From positions 124,001 to 188,000 of the forward strand of contig JAATFD010000036.1 in assembly GCA_015655375.1 (NCBI GenBank): a stretch of 64,000 bases of DNA, in the 5' to 3' direction. Shown piece after piece: positions 60,937 through 64,000 of this stretch; position 1 is the stretch's first letter; each line of letters starts with the position of its first letter. This stretch comes from Actinomycetales bacterium (GTDB taxonomy: Bacteria > Actinomycetota > Actinomycetes > Actinomycetales > Actinomycetaceae). The notes under the pieces are model-generated. The model was given only the letters and a program-made list of their open reading frames with translations, did not search any database and was not told the DNA's origin. The translations under genes were made by a program, and so were the position numbers.

Positions 60937-62634
60937 CTATCGGCTCGCTGCCGACGGGTCCCAGCCCGCAGCGACCAGCGACTGAACAACGCCTCGCTGG
61001 CGTCCGTCCTCAGCGACCAGAGGTTCGACGAGCCGCTCGTCCAGGACACCCTCGATCGCGACTTCGAGCAACGCGTGGACCTGGGCGCGCCTCCGGGAGG
61101 CCGCCACGCGCGCGATCGCCCACGAAAGGACGACCACCACCAGTGTGAGCGCCAACCCGCCCACCACCAAGCATGTCGGGATCGGAAGCGATCGCCATTT
61201 CGGAACGTCGACCTCGATCAGGAGGAACTGGTGCGTCACCTGAGCCACCAGCAACCACAGGCCACCGACGCTCACGCCGAGCCACCCGATCCACTGAACG
61301 ACGTTCGACCAACTCCACCACCGAGGACGGCGATCCATTCTGAGGTCGACACCCGCGACAGCGAGGTCGAGCGCCGTGGGCAAGGCCTCGCTCGCAGCTC
61401 GCGTCATGGAACGGATCCGGCGTTGCCACACCGTCGGCCGCCCACTCGCAACCGCATCGTTGACCCGGCGCAGGCCCGTCGCAAGCTGAGCACTCGCCGT
61501 CGAGGAGATCTCAGGCAGCGACGGGACGGAGACGATTGCAGCATCGGACGCGTCATCGTCACCCGACTTCCGCGTGCTCCCCGATGTTCCGCCACCCAGA
61601 TGCAACGTCGTCAAGGGATCGGCCCGGAAGCGCCTCAACCACCGTACCGGCAACCACCCACAGGCCAGCACCGAGCGATGCGCATAGGCCCCACCGACGG
61701 CATCGCTGATCCGGTCGACCCCCGCGGCTTGGCCCGCAACCGCCGTCGCGGCACTCGCAAGCCCGTCCGGATCAAAATCCGGAAGCGGGCCCGTCAATTC
61801 GAGACCGCTCACCACCACGTCGACCCCGTCGTCAAGGACGCCCTGGACCCGCAACGCCTTCTCCCGCACGGTCTCCGCCGTGGCGACGATCAACCGCCGT
61901 ACCTCGTCTACTCCCTCACCGGTCACCGACGACACCTCAACGATCCGAGGATCGAGGACCCCGTCCTCCACGAGCAGCCGCCCCAGGTCCGCGATCACTG
62001 CGGCACGGGAGTCCCTCTCGAGCAAATCGATCTGGGAGAGCACCGTCACCGTGGCACCGGCGTGGGAGGCCATCGGGGCGATCCACTGTGAGTGAATGAT
62101 GTCGTCCGCGTACTTCTGTGGATCAAGGACCCACATCAGTAGATCGACGCGGGCCGACAACCGCTCGGCCACCGAACGATTCGACTCGGAAACGGAATCG
62201 ATGTCGGGAAGATCGACCAACGCGACGCCCTCGGGCAGGCCCGCGCCAGCGGGGACGATCACACGATGACTGACTCCGATCCAGTCCAACAGATGTGCAG
62301 TGGCACGACCCGGCAGGATCAGACCCAAAGCCTCGGTCGTCGTCGGACGCACGACCCCGACCTGCGCCAGGTCGGAGCCCACCAGAGCATTGACCAATGA
62401 TGACTTGCCCGAACCTGTTGCTCCCACCAAAGCGACGACCGTCGTGGCAGGATCCAGGCCGGTGCGCTCGTGAGCGCGAAGCAAACAGTCCACGACACGA
62501 TCGACGACCTCGCCGTCCACGTCTCCGTCGAGCAGCTCCATGGCGCTGGCCAGCGCATCGACGCGGGTCTCGGGATCGGCCGTGTCCAGCTGCGTGCGTC
62601 GGAAGGGAAGTCTCATCAGCTTGTCACCGCCCAA
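60937..62634 (-). CDS. Membrane-associated P-loop GTPase, dynamin-like/YfjP-like (first of tandem pair)
   Basis: VVALVGATGSGKSSLVNALVGSDLAQVGVVRPTTTEALGL; VALVDLPDIDSVSESNR; LSQIDLLERDS; C-terminal TM hairpin. Confidence 0.85.
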   Translation of the reverse strand: MGGDKLMRLPFRRTQLDTADPETRVDALASAMELLDGDVDGEVVDRVVDCLLRAHERTGLDPATTVVALVGATGSGKSSLVNALVGSDLAQVGVVRPTTTEALGLILPGRATAHLLDWIGVSHRVIVPAGAGLPEGVALVDLPDIDSVSESNRSVAERLSARVDLLMWVLDPQKYADDIIHSQWIAPMASHAGATVTVLSQIDLLERDSRAAVIADLGRLLVEDGVLDPRIVEVSSVTGEGVDEVRRLIVATAETVREKALRVQGVLDDGVDVVVSGLELTGPLPDFDPDGLASAATAVAGQAAGVDRISDAVGGAYAHRSVLACGWLPVRWLRRFRADPLTTLHLGGGTSGSTRKSGDDDASDAAIVSVPSLPEISSTASAQLATGLRRVNDAVASGRPTVWQRRIRSMTRAASEALPTALDLAVAGVDLRMDRRPRWWSWSNVVQWIGWLGVSVGGLWLLVAQVTHQFLLIEVDVPKWRSLPIPTCLVVGGLALTLVVVVLSWAIARVAASRRRAQVHALLEVAIEGVLDERLVEPLVAEDGRQRGVVQSLVAAGWDPSAASR

Positions 62635-64000
62635 TCACTCGCGACGTCGGCTCGTGCGCGTGTGAGCGCTTCGACCTCTGAAAGCTCCGGGAAGGCCGCG
62701 CGCAGGGGGGCGACGACCTCGTCGAACAGCGCCCGTATCCGTTCCTCGAGCATCTCTCGGGCCCGCGTCGTCATCGTGCGCACTGCTTGGTCACCGAAGA
62801 CGACCTCGAGGAGTTTTTGGGCAATCGCTGCGGTCGCCCCCGCGATCCCGACCTCGCCGCCGGTCAGCCCACCGGTCGAGGCGAAGAGAACCACCATCAG
62901 GGCGACGCCGATGATATTGACACCGATGGCGAGCACACGAGCTCGTGAACGCCTCGATCCACCCTGCGTCCGCACGAGGTCGAGGAGGTCCCTCTGCCAT
63001 TGGCGGGTGACTTCGAGGGCGCGGGCATCGAGCATCGCGGGATCAGGATCCGCGGTGCCCATCGCAATCCGTCGTGTCGCCGGCACCGCCATCCACTCGT
63101 CGATCGTGCCCTCCCACACGCGACATGCCTCCTCACGCACCAGGGAGCTCAACCCGGCGCCGATGGCATCCTCGACAGGTTCGGCAGGCGCAGGCCGACT
63201 TTTCAACGCGGATGTCAAGCGGTCGCGCATCCTCGACACACCGCGGCCCAGCCATCGGGTCAGGTCGGCCGCGCCCACGACTTCCTGCCAGCGGGCAAGC
63301 ACCTCTCCACGCAACAACGTCCCGTCCTCGGTCGCCACCCTCACGTGGCGCATCCCGAGGTCGATCTCTGCGTCGACCGTCCCCAGGGCCTCGCCAATCG
63401 CTTCATCGTGTTCGCGGAGAGCCTCCGCGACGTCTCCGGACCACCCGACGACCTCGGACACCGAGCCCGTCAATGCGCGCCGTGCGATGTCCGCACGCGA
63501 CCGGGAGTCGAGAGCCAGCCCGAGGAGCCACTCATGCAGTTCACGGACCGCAGAGTCCGGGAAGAGTCCGTCGTCCAGCGGTTGTTCCTCGATCCGGAAC
63601 AACGAAGCTGCCGCCAACCCCCGGCCGACGAGCATCGACCGAAGATCGTTCGACACCAGCTCCAGCGCGCCAGAAGGCACCCGGTTGAGGACGACGGCGA
63701 CCTCGATTCCTCGCGTCCCGGCTTGCTCGAGCACCTCCCAGGGAACCGCGTCGGCATAGCGCGCCGCCGTCGTCACGAACACCCACAGGTCTGCCGCGTC
63801 CAACAGCTGACGGGCCAACGCCCGATTGTCGGCCACCACGGAGTCCAAGTCCGGCGCGTCCAGCAACGCAAGGCCCGCCGGCAGGGTATCGGACTCTCTC
63901 AGTTCCAATTCTCGATCGCCACCGAACTGCGCCGGGGAGGGCTCCGCGTCGGCCTCGACCCGGACGCGCGCAAGACTCGGAAGCACTCGCGTTGCGTCGA
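62616..64000 (-). CDS. Dynamin-like GTPase (second of tandem pair), 5' end beyond window
   Basis: LALLDAPDLDSVVADNRALARQLLDAADLWVFVTTAARYADAVPWEVL; two C-terminal hydrophobic segments; no stop before the window edge on the minus strand, G1 motif lies outside the window. Confidence 0.8.
   Translation of the reverse strand, partial: DATRVLPSLARVRVEADAEPSPAQFGGDRELELRESDTLPAGLALLDAPDLDSVVADNRALARQLLDAADLWVFVTTAARYADAVPWEVLEQAGTRGIEVAVVLNRVPSGALELVSNDLRSMLVGRGLAAASLFRIEEQPLDDGLFPDSAVRELHEWLLGLALDSRSRADIARRALTGSVSEVVGWSGDVAEALREHDEAIGEALGTVDAEIDLGMRHVRVATEDGTLLRGEVLARWQEVVGAADLTRWLGRGVSRMRDRLTSALKSRPAPAEPVEDAIGAGLSSLVREEACRVWEGTIDEWMAVPATRRIAMGTADPDPAMLDARALEVTRQWQRDLLDLVRTQGGSRRSRARVLAIGVNIIGVALMVVLFASTGGLTGGEVGIAGATAAIAQKLLEVVFGDQAVRTMTTRAREMLEERIRALFDEVVAPLRAAFPELSEVEALTRARADVASDWAVTS

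Noticed and set aside
1-64000. CRISPR arrays, transposons, integrases, tRNA or rRNA genes
   Set aside because: No regularly spaced repeats, transposase/integrase motifs or recognisable tRNA/rRNA sequences were seen; a covariance-model scan would be needed to be certain.

Overview
High-GC Gram-positive (actinobacterial, probably Actinomycetaceae-like) chromosomal core window of 64 kb. It is almost entirely coding. No tRNA, rRNA, CRISPR array, prophage or transposase was recognised by reading. Main blocks, in order: DUF1290/DUF881 - GarA-like FHA - two MerR regulators - acylphosphatase; Hsp70-like protein; PAP2 phosphatase; rbpA; ppm1/lnt - HelY-like helicase - pafC/pafB - hisG/hisE; an FMN-riboswitch-controlled ABC permease plus substrate-binding protein (RibXY-like riboflavin uptake); rpe - rsmB - fmt - priA - VKOR - metK - coaBC - rpoZ - gmk - mihF - pyrF - carB - carA - pyrC - pyrB - pyrR; quinone oxidoreductase, MarR and divergent Bcr/CflA efflux pump; nusB - efp - degenerate shikimate-kinase paralogue - aroK/aroB fusion - aroC - prepilin peptidase - aroE - mltG - ruvX - alaS - rpsD - rarA; a decayed DUF969/DUF979 remnant; YciO/Sua5-type protein, GNAT, aspS, MFS, DEAD-box helicase, and a tandem pair of dynamin-like GTPases running off the right edge. 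The best leads are: the FMN riboswitch driving a transporter whose protein family would normally be called thiamine/NMT1; a PyrR-binding-loop match placed over the pyrR Shine-Dalgarno; an exact GGAAT-N18-GTT (SigR-type) promoter upstream of rbpA; the decayed DUF969/DUF979 pair; the AroK-AroB fusion with a second, active-site-degenerate shikimate kinase next to it; the tandem GTPases with non-canonical G3 motifs; and an efflux-pump gene whose best-placed start codon is ATC. Nothing in the window clearly qualifies as a wholly new system. All calls come from reading the sequence and from family knowledge; no searches were run.
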